Assembly: GCF_900091605.1 (NCBI RefSeq)
Contig: NZ_FMCQ01000002.1
Coordinates: 496,001 to 560,000, forward strand
Direction of reading: 5' to 3'
Source: Micromonospora tulbaghiae
GTDB lineage: Bacteria > Actinomycetota > Actinomycetes > Mycobacteriales > Micromonosporaceae
DNA: 64,000 nucleotides
Shown here: positions 50,502 through 59,893 of the stretch, in pieces
How the letters are laid out: each line of letters starts with the position of its first letter
Position numbering within the stretch: the stretch's first letter is position 1
Program-made: the position numbers and the translations under genes
The notes under the pieces: generated by a model
Seen by the model: only the letters and a program-made list of their open reading frames with translations
The model's database searches: none
What the model was told of the DNA's origin: nothing

Positions 50502-52292
50502 TTGGATCGCATCCCCGACGGCCGCCGTGACGGCCGAACCGTTTCCCCCGCCGAGAAGGCCCAGGCCCGCGAGGTGTCCCTGCGCCGGATCGGCGGCCTG
50601 TTCACCGCCCACCGAGGCCCGCTCGCCACCGTCGTGGCGATCATCGTGGCGTCCTCGATCATCGCGATGGCCACGCCGTTCCTGCTGCGTGCCGTGATCG
50701 ACCGGGCCCTGCCCGAGCGTGACCTGACGCTGCTGGCCTGGCTGGTCGCGGGCATGGTCGCGGTGGCCGCTGTCACCGCCGTGCTCGGCGTCGCGCAGAC
50801 CTGGATCTCCACCCGCGTCGGTCAGGAGGTCATGCACCGGCTGCGCGCCGACGTCTTCGCCCACCTCCAGCGGCAGTCGATCGGCTTCTTCGTGCGCACC
50901 CGCACCGGCGAGGTGCAGTCCCGCATCACCAACGACATCGGCGGCATGCAGTCGGTGGTCACCTCCACCGCCACCTCGATCGCCGCCAACCTCACCACTG
51001 TCGTCGCCACCACCATCGCCATGCTGGCGCTGAGCTGGCGCCTCACCCTGGTCTCGGCGGTCGTGCTGCCGCCCGCGCTCTGGCTCACCCGCCGGGTCGC
51101 CCGGCTGCGCCGGGAGATCACCGCCCAGCGTCAGCGCGAACTGGCCGACCTCACGGTGACCATCGAGGAGGGGCTGTCGGTCAGCGGCGTACGGCTGGCC
51201 AAGACGCTCGGCACCGGCCCGGCCCTGGTCGACCGGTTCACCGCCTCCTCGGCCCGCCTGGTCGACCTGGAACTGCGCTCGGAGCTGGCCGGACGCTGGC
51301 GGATGGCAGCCATGAGCATCGTCTTCGCCGCCATCCCCGCGGTGATCTACCTGGGCGCCGGGCTGCCCGGCACCGCCGGCACGCTCACCATCGGCACGCT
51401 CGTCGCGTTCACCGCGCTCCAGGGCAACCTGTTCCGGCCGCTGATGGGCCTGCTCAACGTGGGCGTGACGCTCACCGCGTCGCTGGCGCTGTTCGCCCGG
51501 ATCTTCGAATACCTCGACCTGCCCGTCGAGGTCGCCGAGCCGGCCCGCCCGGTGCCGCTCGACCCGGCCACGGCCCGCGGCCACCTGCGCGTCGAGGACG
51601 CCACCTTCAGCTACCCGGGCAGCGACACCGCCGCGCTCGCGGGCGTCAGCCTGGACGTCCCGGCCGGCACCAGCCTCGCCCTGGTGGGGGAGACCGGCTC
51701 CGGCAAGAGCACGCTCGCCGCGCTGATCAGCCGGCTGCACGACCCGGACGCCGGCCGCATCACCATCGACGGGATCGACCTGCGCGACCTGCGCCCGGCC
51801 GACCTGGCCGCCGTCGTGGGCGTGGTCAGCCAGGAGACGTACCTGCTGCACGCCACCGTGCGGGACAACCTCCGGTACGCGCGCCCGGACGCCACCGACG
51901 CCGACATCGAGGCCGCCGCCCGCGCCGCCCGCATCCACGACCTCATCGCTGCGCTGCCCGACGGGTACGACACCATGGTCGGCTCGCGCGGCCACCGGTT
52001 CTCCGGCGGCGAGCAGCAGCGCCTGGCGATCGCCCGGACCCTGCTGCGCGACCCGCGGATCCTGGTGCTGGACGAGGCGACGAGCGCGCTGGACACCGAG
52101 ACCGAGCGCGCGGTCCAGCGGGCGCTGGACGAGCTGGCCCGGGGCCGGACCGTGGTGACCATCGCGCACCGGCTCTCCACCGTCCGCGACGCCGACCGCA
52201 TCGCGGTGCTCGACCACGGCCGGATCGTCGAGTCCGGCACCCACGACGCGTTGCTGGACCGGCGCGGCCGGTACGCCGCCCTGGTCGGCTGA
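50502..52292 (+). CDS. ABC exporter, multidrug type, MarR-linked
   Basis: 596 aa half-transporter. Six membrane segments in the first 320 residues (LATVVAIIVASSIIAMATPF..., QTWISTRVGQEVMHRLRADV), NBD with Walker A GETGSGKST (about 397-405), SQETYLLHATVRDN, signature FSGGEQQR, Walker [13 protein letters not shown] and IAHRLSTV. Similar to BmrA/MsbA-like exporters. TTG start with GAGGAG 5 nt upstream. Expressed under the MarR operator; drug or metabolite unknown. Confidence 0.92.
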   Translation: MDRIPDGRRDGRTVSPAEKAQAREVSLRRIGGLFTAHRGPLATVVAIIVASSIIAMATPFLLRAVIDRALPERDLTLLAWLVAGMVAVAAVTAVLGVAQTWISTRVGQEVMHRLRADVFAHLQRQSIGFFVRTRTGEVQSRITNDIGGMQSVVTSTATSIAANLTTVVATTIAMLALSWRLTLVSAVVLPPALWLTRRVARLRREITAQRQRELADLTVTIEEGLSVSGVRLAKTLGTGPALVDRFTASSARLVDLELRSELAGRWRMAAMSIVFAAIPAVIYLGAGLPGTAGTLTIGTLVAFTALQGNLFRPLMGLLNVGVTLTASLALFARIFEYLDLPVEVAEPARPVPLDPATARGHLRVEDATFSYPGSDTAALAGVSLDVPAGTSLALVGETGSGKSTLAALISRLHDPDAGRITIDGIDLRDLRPADLAAVVGVVSQETYLLHATVRDNLRYARPDATDADIEAAARAARIHDLIAALPDGYDTMVGSRGHRFSGGEQQRLAIARTLLRDPRILVLDEATSALDTETERAVQRALDELARGRTVVTIAHRLSTVRDADRIAVLDHGRIVESGTHDALLDRRGRYAALVG

Positions 52293-52395
52293 CCGTAGGA
52301 AAGTTTTGGCCGGGCATTCATACCCGTAGCTATTTACCCGACGTCCGCGCGGCCCATAGCATCGACCCTGATCACTCGATGCGAGGAGGGGAACG

Positions 52396-52953
52396 ATGTC
52401 GCTGATGACCACCGCCGCCCGGTGGCGCGTGCCGGCGCTGCTCACGACCGCTGTCGTCGCCGGGGCGATGCTCGGCGTGCAGCCCGCGCAGGCCGCCCGG
52501 CCGGGCTTCCGGATGCCGTTCCTGTGCGGGCAGACCTGGCAGGGCAACAACTGGAACGGGCACAGCCCGGCCCACGCCATCGACTGGAACCACTACGACG
52601 CCAACGGCAGCCCGGACGACCTCAACCGCCGGACGGTCGCCAGTGCCGCCGGCACCGTGCTGGAGTCGTACTACTCCACCACCTCCGGCTACGGGAACAC
52701 CATCGTCATCGGGCACGGCGACGGCTGGCGCACCCGGTACGCCCACCTCAACTCGCGTGCGGTGGCCAAGGGCGACACCGTGAAGCGCGGCGACGTCATC
52801 GGCCGGGTCGGCGCGACGTCGGCGAAGTACGACCTCAGCCCGCACCTGCACTACGAGCAGATCCACGACGGCAGCGTCGTCGTGGCGGTCGTCCAGGGCG
52901 TCACCTGGTCCGACGGGCTCAAGCGCAACCAGACCAGCACCAACGGCTGCTGA
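52396..52953 (+). CDS. Secreted M23-family peptidase
   Basis: 185 aa. Signal peptide to about residue 33 (QPAQAA). HAIDWN supplies the first zinc His and Asp (about 60 and 63); GWRTRYAHLNSRAV and LSPHLHYEQIHDG give the HxH-type motif. M23 enzymes cut peptidoglycan cross-links. GAGGAGG 5-6 nt before the ATG. Cys44 and Cys185 may pair. Monocistronic. Confidence 0.9.
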   Translation: MSLMTTAARWRVPALLTTAVVAGAMLGVQPAQAARPGFRMPFLCGQTWQGNNWNGHSPAHAIDWNHYDANGSPDDLNRRTVASAAGTVLESYYSTTSGYGNTIVIGHGDGWRTRYAHLNSRAVAKGDTVKRGDVIGRVGATSAKYDLSPHLHYEQIHDGSVVVAVVQGVTWSDGLKRNQTSTNGC

Positions 52954-53020
52954 CCCCGGGAAACCCGCCGACCGGGACGAAACCCGATCTGCAAGACGTG
53001 ATTTACGGACCGCCAATGGG

Positions 53021-53026
53021 TAGAGT
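53021..53026 (+). promoter_or_regulatory. -10 box of a leaderless transcript
   Basis: TAGAGT (53021-53026), six bases before the GTG at 53033, with no ribosome site. No good -35 is seen at the usual distance. Confidence 0.4.
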
Positions 53027-53032
53027 GGCGCG

Positions 53033-53665
53033 GTGCGCAGCGGAGTGCAGGCTCAGGTCCCGGTCCTGAACGTCGGTGACGTCGACGCGGCCGGCCGGTT
53101 CTACGCCCTGTTCGGCTACACCGGGCAGCGCGGCGAGGACGGCCGGTCGCGCCTGCGCTGCGGCGACCTGACCCTGCTGATCTTTGAGGCCAGCCCGGTC
53201 CCGGCCGCGCTGTACCTCTACGTCGACGACGTCGCCGCGACCGCCGGACGCCTCGTCGCAGCCGGCCATCCGGTCGACCACCTTCCCGGCGGTGAGTGCC
53301 GCACCGTCGACCCGGACGGCAACACGATCCTGTTCACCCGGTCGTCGTCCCTGCCCGTCCCGGCCCCGCAGGCAGCGGACGGGCGGCCCTCGCAGGTCCG
53401 GCGGGCCGCCCAGGTCGCCGCGCGGCGCGACGGTGCTCCCGGGTACTGCCAGATCGGCGGGCCGCGCGGCGAGCCCTGCGCCGAGCCGGCCGAGGTCAAG
53501 CTCGCCGACTCGTGGGGCGACACGGTGTGGGGCTGCCTGACCCATGCCGACGAGGCGCTCGTCAACGCGCGCGGCGCGTTCCTGGCCACCGAGGACAGCA
53601 CCGGCATCGCCGCGTACCTGGCCGCCCGGCAGACCCGCCCCGAGACGGCCGCCGTCCCGGCCTGA
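53033..53665 (+). CDS. VOC/glyoxalase-like domain fused to a Cys-rich domain
   Basis: 210 aa. Residues 1-105: VOC half (VPVLNVGDVDAAGRFYALFG, LYLYVDDVAATAGRLVAAGH, VDPDGNTILF). Residues 135-185: a small domain with CQIGGPRGEPC, LADSWGDTVWGCLTHADEAL and three Cys that may bind metal. VOC parts resemble resistance or ligand-binding proteins; the tail is common with such proteins in actinomycetes but unnamed to me. Leaderless GTG start. Possible zinc-dependent binding protein. Confidence 0.7.
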   Translation: MRSGVQAQVPVLNVGDVDAAGRFYALFGYTGQRGEDGRSRLRCGDLTLLIFEASPVPAALYLYVDDVAATAGRLVAAGHPVDHLPGGECRTVDPDGNTILFTRSSSLPVPAPQAADGRPSQVRRAAQVAARRDGAPGYCQIGGPRGEPCAEPAEVKLADSWGDTVWGCLTHADEALVNARGAFLATEDSTGIAAYLAARQTRPETAAVPA

Positions 53666-53675
53666 CCCGCCCGGC

Positions 53676-54587
53676 TCAGACCCGGGGCGGCTCCGGCTCG
53701 CCGGGGCGGGGCCGCTGCCCAGGGGCCGGGCGCGGTGCGGGCGGGGGGAGCAGTGGCTCCAACGGGGTGAACGACTCCACCGGTCCGTCCGGCCGCGATC
53801 CACGCCGCGCCCGCCCCGCCTCGCCCGGCATCCCTCCCGCGTCCCGCGCCGGGCCCGTCGCCTCGCTCCGGTTGGCCGACGGCGCCGTGGTGGCCGGTTC
53901 GCTGACGTCCCCCGCCCGCGTCGCGGACGGCGTTTCCTGCCGGTCGCGCCGGTCGCGTTCCTCGGCGTACTCGGCGCGGCGCCGGGCCAGGTCGCGTTCG
54001 CACTCCAGCGCGATGCGCTGCTCCCAGTACGGCTGAAGCAGCTTGCGCACCCGCTCGTCCAGGTGCACTGTCACGTCCGGCTCGCAGGCGAACGTCACCT
54101 CGCCGCGCGCGTACGTCCAGGGCGGTGGGTCGTCGTCGGCGAGCGCGGCGGTCAACGCGGCGTGCAGGTCGCGCGGGCGGTGCGGCGGCACCTCCACCGC
54201 GCACCGGACGGCCAGCCGGTGCAGGCGCTGCGCGGCCTGCTGCTGGAAGTAGTCCACGTACCAGCCGAACAGCTCCGGCCGGGCGGTCTCCGACGACCAG
54301 GTGTAGGTGGCGCGCACCAGGAACACGTACACCTGGCCCTGCGCCGGCACCGCGAGCGGCTCCGGGGCGCGCCTGTCGACTGTGGTCACCGGCGTCACCG
54401 GCTCCTCGGTCCACCAGAGTTGCCGCAGCGTCGGCTGCGCGCCGTCCCAGAAGCGCCGGGTCCGCACGCGCGCGGCCTCGCCGAGCGCCCGCGTCCGTAC
54501 GCTCCAGCGCCGCCGCCAGCCGTCGACCGGCGCGCCGGTCGCGGGCCGGCGGTCACCCGGCCCCGGATCCTCCGGCACCGCGGTCAT
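53676..54587 (-). CDS. Uncharacterised charged protein
   Basis: 303 aa. Not recognised. N-terminal 40 residues Arg-rich, then VYVFLVRATYTWSSETARPE and YFQQQAAQRLHRLAVRCAVEV in a likely alpha/beta domain; LECERDLARRRAEYAEERDRR is a helix or coiled coil; the last 80 residues are disordered Pro/Gly/Ala-rich. The ATG has GGAGGGGG 5 nt upstream. No signal or membrane segment. Convergent with the VOC gene. Confidence 0.65.
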   Translation of the reverse strand: MTAVPEDPGPGDRRPATGAPVDGWRRRWSVRTRALGEAARVRTRRFWDGAQPTLRQLWWTEEPVTPVTTVDRRAPEPLAVPAQGQVYVFLVRATYTWSSETARPELFGWYVDYFQQQAAQRLHRLAVRCAVEVPPHRPRDLHAALTAALADDDPPPWTYARGEVTFACEPDVTVHLDERVRKLLQPYWEQRIALECERDLARRRAEYAEERDRRDRQETPSATRAGDVSEPATTAPSANRSEATGPARDAGGMPGEAGRARRGSRPDGPVESFTPLEPLLPPPAPRPAPGQRPRPGEPEPPRV

Positions 54588-54929
54588 CGCACCCCCTCCA
54601 TGCCGGATCGCAGCACCGCGTCCCGCGGCGTCACGGGACGCGCGGGCCGTCGGGCGAGGGGTGGCCGGACCGCCGTGGCGGTCCGCGATCCACGCTAACA
54701 ACCCCGACCGGTGTACGCGCGCAGCCGCGAGCACGGCGGTTCCGCCCGGCACGAGGCTCGGTGCTGACCGATCGGACGAGCCGCCCCGTAGTCCTATCTG
54801 TGGGACCCGGAGCGGGTTCGGTCCCGTTCACGGGACCGACCATCCAGACTCGATCGGCACACCTTGATCCGTGTCCGTGTCGCTTCATAGCGTGAGCTTC
54901 CGTGATCCTTCGGGGGAGGACCAGAACGC
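54588..54929. other. Intergenic region with a hairpin operator
   Basis: 342 bp without a gene. Includes CGGTCCCG-TTCA-CGGGACCG (54820-54839), a perfect 8-bp hairpin, before the next gene, and probably the promoters of both flanking genes. Confidence 0.6.
54820..54839. promoter_or_regulatory. Palindrome before the 54930 gene
   Basis: CGGTCCCG (54820-54827) and CGGGACCG (54832-54839), perfect arms and 4-nt loop, 90 bp before the ATG. Could be an operator or an RNA hairpin. Confidence 0.45.
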
Positions 54930-55475
54930 ATGGGTGTTGACGCTCGCCACGCCGCCGGCCGGACCGTGCAGTTCCTGCGGTCCCTCGCCGAGCGGCAGTA
55001 CGACCGGGTCTGGACCCCGGACTTCCTTCACCTCAGCCCGGACGTGCAGGGCTTCGCCGTGTTCCACCGCGGCGGCCTGGTGCTGGTCTACGGCGCGGTG
55101 TCGCCGGAGGACCCGGCCCGCTGGGTCTTCCGGATGGCCTGTGTGGCCGGCGCCGACGTGCCGGACATCTCCGGGGCGATGGCCTGGGCGAACATCCGCA
55201 ACCGGCTGGCGGAGGCCGGGCGCTACTACTGCGTCGTGAAGGCCGACCAGGGCGCCTGCCACGTGGTGTTCGCGCTGGACGTACGAAGCCCGCTGCTCGA
55301 CGACGTCACGGCGCCCGACGCGCAGGCGGTGCGGGAACTGCTGCACTTCTCGCTCGCGGTGTGCGTCCACAACGCCGTGGCCGACTTCCGCGACCTGGCG
55401 TCCTACCTGCCGGCGCGTCCTCTGGCGCCGACCGAGATCGACGCCTGGACGCTGTTCGCCGGCACGCAGGACTGA
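54930..55475 (+). CDS. Uncharacterised actinobacterial protein
   Basis: 181 aa, soluble. Not recognised. Aromatic-rich strands (GFAVFHRGGLVLVYGAVS, RWVFRMACVAGA) and helix-forming C-terminus resemble the YbjN/T3SS-chaperone-like fold, but this is a guess. Good ribosome site GGGGGAGG 7 nt before the ATG. Separate from the hydrolase gene 40 bp downstream. Confidence 0.6.
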   Translation: MGVDARHAAGRTVQFLRSLAERQYDRVWTPDFLHLSPDVQGFAVFHRGGLVLVYGAVSPEDPARWVFRMACVAGADVPDISGAMAWANIRNRLAEAGRYYCVVKADQGACHVVFALDVRSPLLDDVTAPDAQAVRELLHFSLAVCVHNAVADFRDLASYLPARPLAPTEIDAWTLFAGTQD

Positions 55476-55504
55476 TCGGACGACGTCGGCTCGCCGGCTC
55501 GCCA

Positions 55505-55510
55505 TACTGT
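55505..55510 (+). promoter_or_regulatory. -10 box of a leaderless transcript
   Basis: TACTGT (55505-55510), five bases before the ATG at 55516; no ribosome site. Confidence 0.4.
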
Positions 55511-55515
55511 CGTCG

Positions 55516-56361
55516 ATGACTGCGGACGTGCGTACCGAAGACGGTTGTCGCCTGTGGGCCGACCAGGCCGGCGCCGGCGCGCCGCTGGTGCTCTGTCACG
55601 GCGGCCCGGGCATCTGGGACTACCTCGGCCCGGTCGCCCGGCTGCTCGACGGGCAAGCCCGTGTCATCCGGTGGGACCAGCGTGGCTGCGGACGCTCACA
55701 GCGGCGCGGTCCGTACTCGGTCGGCCGCTTCGTCGCCGACCTCGACGCGGTACGCGAACACCTCGCCGGACCGCGAACGGCAGTGCTGGGCCACTCGTGG
55801 GGCGCGCACCTGGCGCTGCGGTACGCGATCGAGCACCCGGAACGGGTCAGTCACCTGATCTACGTCTCCGGCACCGGCATCGACCCCGAACGCGGCTGGC
55901 ATCCGCACTACGAGCGGAATCTCAGGCGGCGGCTCGGGTCTCATCTGAGCCGGTGGGAGGCGCTGGGTGCGCGCACCCTCACTCCTGCCGAGGAACGCGA
56001 ACGGGCGGTCCTGCAGTGGTCGGCCGACTTCGCCGACCCTGACGCCGCCATGACGCACGCCGAGGGCATGGCCACGCCGTGGCTGGGCATCAACCACGAC
56101 TGCAACCGGGCCATCAACGCCGAGGTGAAGCAGGAGCTCAGGGAATCCGACATTGCCGCGCGGTGCCGAGCACTAGACCTGCCCGTGCTGATCATCGACG
56201 GCCCCGAGGACATCCGTCCCCGCTCGGGCGTCGACTCGCTGGAGAAGGCGCTGCCGAACTGTGAGCGGGTCAGCCTTGCCGGGTCCGGTCACCTGCCGTG
56301 GGTCGAGAACCCGCAGCACTTCCGTCGGGCCGTGGCCGCATTCCTCACCTCCCTGCCGTGA
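55516..56361 (+). CDS. Alpha/beta hydrolase, proline-iminopeptidase-like
   Basis: 281 aa. Oxyanion motif HGGPG (residues about 29-33), nucleophile elbow GHSWG with Ser about 95, later acid in LIIDGPEDIRP and base His in GSGHLPW near the end, giving a complete triad. Lid region in the middle (HPHYERNLRRRLG). The HGGPG motif fits proline iminopeptidases and related esterases; substrate unknown. Probably leaderless. Confidence 0.9.
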   Translation: MTADVRTEDGCRLWADQAGAGAPLVLCHGGPGIWDYLGPVARLLDGQARVIRWDQRGCGRSQRRGPYSVGRFVADLDAVREHLAGPRTAVLGHSWGAHLALRYAIEHPERVSHLIYVSGTGIDPERGWHPHYERNLRRRLGSHLSRWEALGARTLTPAEERERAVLQWSADFADPDAAMTHAEGMATPWLGINHDCNRAINAEVKQELRESDIAARCRALDLPVLIIDGPEDIRPRSGVDSLEKALPNCERVSLAGSGHLPWVENPQHFRRAVAAFLTSLP

Positions 56362-56776
56362 GGCAAAGAAGAAGTTGCAGAACGGTGTCGGCGGGTCAGG
56401 CAGACCTCTTTGGGTGTCTCCACCATGGACGGTAGTGATGCTGACGGGTATCTGACTTCAGGCTCAGCCCCGTGCATGAAGATCTGGCTCTTCCGGTGAC
56501 ACGCGGCTCGCGTAGCCCGGGACTCGCCCAGCATGCTGTTGACGCCGTGGAGATCTTGGTACGGAAGGGCCCTCATAGGGGCCGTTTCGTACCAAGATCT
56601 CTTCGTGTCTCGCCTGGTGAGACGTGAGTCTCGAAGCTGCTCGGCCGAGGCCGCCGTCGGGGCCACCGAGAAATCGACGCAGCAACATTTATGGATGTTC
56701 GGATGGTGTCGGCGCGTCGATCGTCCTGGTCGGATGGCGGAACGGACATCGCCGTTCGACGATGACAGGAGGGACC
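56362..56776. other. Intergenic region with a 52-nt palindrome
   Basis: 415 bp with no supportable gene on either strand. Contains the second GATCTTGGTACG-type palindrome (56550-56601) and the protease promoter, which is not obvious. Confidence 0.7.
56550..56601. repeat. 52-nt palindrome, GATCTTGGTACG family (copy 2)
   Basis: GAGATCTTGGTACG (56550-56563) pairs with CGTACCAAGATCTC (56588-56601) perfectly; inner AAGGGCCC and GGGGCCGTTT pair with mismatches. Same length and outer arms as copy 1 at 35080-35131. Confidence 0.9.
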
Positions 56777-59707
56777 GTGCGCACACCATCTCGTGCGTTG
56801 ACGGGGACCACCGCGCTGCTGCTGGCAGCCGGTCTGGTCCTGACCGCCGCTGGCGGCGGCCAGGCGGCACCCCGGGAACAGACCCGTACCCAGGCGCCAC
56901 CCGACCACCTGCCGGGCGACCGGCACGACACCAAGGCCACTGACAACCGCAAGGGCCGTGTCGCCGCCAGCGACCGGCAGCGGGACCGGGCCGCCGCGCT
57001 CGGCGCGCGTGTGCGCTGGACCGACTTCGGTACGCCGGCCACGCTCACCTCGACCGGCAAGCCGCTCGCGACCGGCCTGCCCGCCGACCCGGCGGCCGCC
57101 GCGCGGGCGTACGTGGCCGCCAACCGGGACGTGCTGGGGCTGACCGCCGACGGCGCCGCCGCGCTGGAGCTGCTGACGGTGGCGCCGATGGGGCAGGGCG
57201 CGACGGTGCTGTTCCGGCAGCGCTTCGGCGATCTGTCGGCCGCCGTCGACGGCATGCTGTCGGTCGGCGTACGCGACGGAGCGGTGTGGCATGTCAGCTC
57301 CTCGCTGGCCCGTGACGCCGGTACGCCGGCCCCCGCGACGATCAGCGCCGAGCAGGCCCGCCAGGCCGCCATCGCCGACGCCGGCCGTTCCGACGCGCAG
57401 GTCACGCGTACCTCCTTGGTCGCGGTCCCCACCGCGGACCGTGGGCCGCGCGCGGCGTGGGAGGTGATCCTCGGCGCGGACACCACCGGCGCGGACCCGG
57501 CCGCGTACTCCACCTATGTGGACGCCCGCGACGGCGCCGTGCTGGTCCGCGAGGACCTGATCGACCACGACGCCGACCACCCCTCGTGGGAGGTCTTCCC
57601 GAACTCGCCGCGGGTCGACAGGTCCTCGGTCGACACCCGCAAGCGGTGGTGCGCCGTGCCGGCGCGCGGCTGCGCCGAGGTGGTGGGCGTGCCCGGGCAC
57701 CCGGCGTGGGACGTGGACCCGGCCACCGGCCAGTCCACCACCACGACCAAGGGCAACAACGCGATCGCGGTGCAGAACTGGAACAGCAACGACCCGTTCA
57801 GCGTCGGCACCGAGACCGCGACGCCCCGTCCGGACCGCAGGTACGACTACCCGTGGACGAACCAGTGGCAGGAGCAGCGCTGCAACCCGGAGGTGTTCAC
57901 CTCGCCGCAGGCGAACGACATCGACGCGGCGCGGGCGAACCTGTTCGCCATGCACAACCGGATGCACGACTGGAGCTACCACCTCGGGTTCACCGAGGAG
58001 ACCTGGAACATGCAGCAGGACAACCTCGGCCGTGGCGGTCTCGGTGACGACCCCGAGCAGGGCAACGCGCAGGCCGGCGGCATCAGCGGCGGTCCGCCCG
58101 CGTTCGCGGCCCGTAACAACGCCAACCAGATCACCCCGCCGGACGGCGTCGCGCCGACCACCAACATGTACCTGTGGCAGCCGATGGCGGGCTCGTTCTA
58201 CGCGCCCTGCGTCGACGGCGACTTCGACATGTCGGTGATCGCCCACGAGTACGGCCACGCTGTCACCAACCGCATGATCGCCGGCCCGAGCGCCGGGGTC
58301 AGCTCGCCGCAGGGCATGAGCGAGAGCTGGTCGGACCAGCTCGCCATGGAGTACCTGTTCTCGCACGGGTACGCCGCACCCGGCCGGCGCGGCTTCACCA
58401 TCGGCGAGTACACCACCGGAGACCCGAACGCGGGCATCCGCAACTACAACATGAGCGACAGCCCGCTCAACTACAGCTCGGTCGACTACGACTTCGTCGG
58501 CCTCCAGGTGCACGCCTCCGGTGAGGTGTGGAGCGCCACCAACGCCGACATCCGCGCGGCCATGATGCGCCGCTGGGGCAGCGGCACCCCGGCCGTGCAG
58601 AAGGCGTGTGCCACCGGCGCCCGCGACGTGACCGCCTGCCCGGGTAACCGGCGCTGGATCCAGTTGGTCTTCGACTCGTTCCTGCTGATGTCGGTCAGCC
58701 AGGTCAGCATGGTCGACGCCCGGGACGCGATGCTCGCCGCCGACCGGATCCGCTTCGGCGGGGCCAACCAGGACCTGCTCTGGAACGCGTTCGCCGGGCG
58801 CGGCCTCGGCGAGACCGCGGCCAGCGTCGGCCACACCGACGCCGACCCCACGCCGGGCTTCACCTCGCCGTACGCGCGGGAGGGCTCGCTGCGCCTTCTG
58901 CCGGTCGGCGAGCGCGGGCCGGTGGCCGGCGCGCAGCTGTTCGTCGGGCGTTACCAGGCGCGGGCGGTGCCGGTCGCGGACACCGACGCGGCCACGCCGC
59001 TCACCGACCGGGTGGACCTGGTGCCCGGCACGTACGAGTTCGTGGTGCGGGCGCCCGGCTACGGTCACACCCGGATCGGCCCGGTGAAGGTCAAGGCGGG
59101 TCAGAACCGGACGCTGGCGGTGACGTTGCGACCCAATCTGGCCTCGGCCACGGCGGGCGCGGGGGTCACCGGTGACGGGATCAACCTGCCGCAGATCGCC
59201 GACGACGACGAGGCCACGAACTGGGCCTCGCTGGGCGCGCCGGTCGCCGGCCGGCAGGTCACAGTCGACCTGGCCGGCGGCGTCCAGCAGGTACGCCGGG
59301 TGCAGGTCAGCGCCATGCTGCGCCCGCCGGTCACCGGTGACGCGGACGCCGGCACGCAGAGCCGGTACTCCGCGGTGCGGCAGTTCCGGGTCCTGGCGTG
59401 CACCGCGGCCGGGCCGGTGACCTGCGCCGACGCGGCGGACTTCCGACCGGTCTACACCAGCCGGCCGGACGCGTTCCCGGCTGTGGCGCCGCGTCCCCGG
59501 GCACCCGAGCTGATCATGCGGTCGTTCGACATCCCGCGTACCAAGGCCACGCACCTGCGCGTCGAGGTGCTGACCAACCAGTGCACCGGCGCGCCGGACT
59601 ACGCCGGTGAGCAGGACGACGACCCGCGGGCGGCGACCGACTGCGCCACCGCCAGCCCGCAGGCGCAGAACGTGCGGATCGCCGAGTTCCAGGCGTTCAC
59701 GCACTGA
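56777..59707 (+). CDS. Secreted M36 (fungalysin-type) metalloprotease
   Basis: 976 aa. Signal peptide to about residue 33 (GGGQAA). PepSY/FTP-like propeptide follows, then a catalytic domain with zinc motif HEYGH (about 490-494) in IAHEYGHAVTNRM and the third ligand Glu in SESWSD about 22 residues on. C-terminal region (after 700) has a PKD/CBM-like beta domain with DDDEATNWASLG. GTG start chosen for AGGAGGG 3-4 nt upstream; an upstream ATG at 56762 has none. Degrades extracellular protein. Confidence 0.93.
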   Translation: MRTPSRALTGTTALLLAAGLVLTAAGGGQAAPREQTRTQAPPDHLPGDRHDTKATDNRKGRVAASDRQRDRAAALGARVRWTDFGTPATLTSTGKPLATGLPADPAAAARAYVAANRDVLGLTADGAAALELLTVAPMGQGATVLFRQRFGDLSAAVDGMLSVGVRDGAVWHVSSSLARDAGTPAPATISAEQARQAAIADAGRSDAQVTRTSLVAVPTADRGPRAAWEVILGADTTGADPAAYSTYVDARDGAVLVREDLIDHDADHPSWEVFPNSPRVDRSSVDTRKRWCAVPARGCAEVVGVPGHPAWDVDPATGQSTTTTKGNNAIAVQNWNSNDPFSVGTETATPRPDRRYDYPWTNQWQEQRCNPEVFTSPQANDIDAARANLFAMHNRMHDWSYHLGFTEETWNMQQDNLGRGGLGDDPEQGNAQAGGISGGPPAFAARNNANQITPPDGVAPTTNMYLWQPMAGSFYAPCVDGDFDMSVIAHEYGHAVTNRMIAGPSAGVSSPQGMSESWSDQLAMEYLFSHGYAAPGRRGFTIGEYTTGDPNAGIRNYNMSDSPLNYSSVDYDFVGLQVHASGEVWSATNADIRAAMMRRWGSGTPAVQKACATGARDVTACPGNRRWIQLVFDSFLLMSVSQVSMVDARDAMLAADRIRFGGANQDLLWNAFAGRGLGETAASVGHTDADPTPGFTSPYAREGSLRLLPVGERGPVAGAQLFVGRYQARAVPVADTDAATPLTDRVDLVPGTYEFVVRAPGYGHTRIGPVKVKAGQNRTLAVTLRPNLASATAGAGVTGDGINLPQIADDDEATNWASLGAPVAGRQVTVDLAGGVQQVRRVQVSAMLRPPVTGDADAGTQSRYSAVRQFRVLACTAAGPVTCADAADFRPVYTSRPDAFPAVAPRPRAPELIMRSFDIPRTKATHLRVEVLTNQCTGAPDYAGEQDDDPRAATDCATASPQAQNVRIAEFQAFTH

Positions 59708-59714
59708 TCCACCC

Positions 59715-59758
59715 GGCGGGTGCGGACGGACGACTCAGGCCGCCCGTCCGCACCCGCC
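59715..59758 (+). terminator. Strong hairpin terminator of the protease gene
   Basis: GGCGGGTGCGGACGG (59715-59729) and its exact complement (59744-59758), 15-bp stem with 14-nt loop, just after the stop. Confidence 0.85.
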
Positions 59759-59893
59759 ATCGCGTGTTCACGCCGGGTTCGGGGCGCCGTCGCCGGATCG
59801 GGACTGTACGCCGGGCAGGATCCTCGACAGACTGAGCGGCGTTCGGTCATCAATGCCGATCGATGCGCAGTCGTCCCGTTCAAGGAGGATCCC

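Noticed and set aside
56573..59704. Minus-strand open frame of about 1043 codons opposite the protease
   Set aside because: It is antisense to a clear M36 protease, has no domain, and its composition (His/Arg/Gly-rich) is that of a GC-rich shadow frame.
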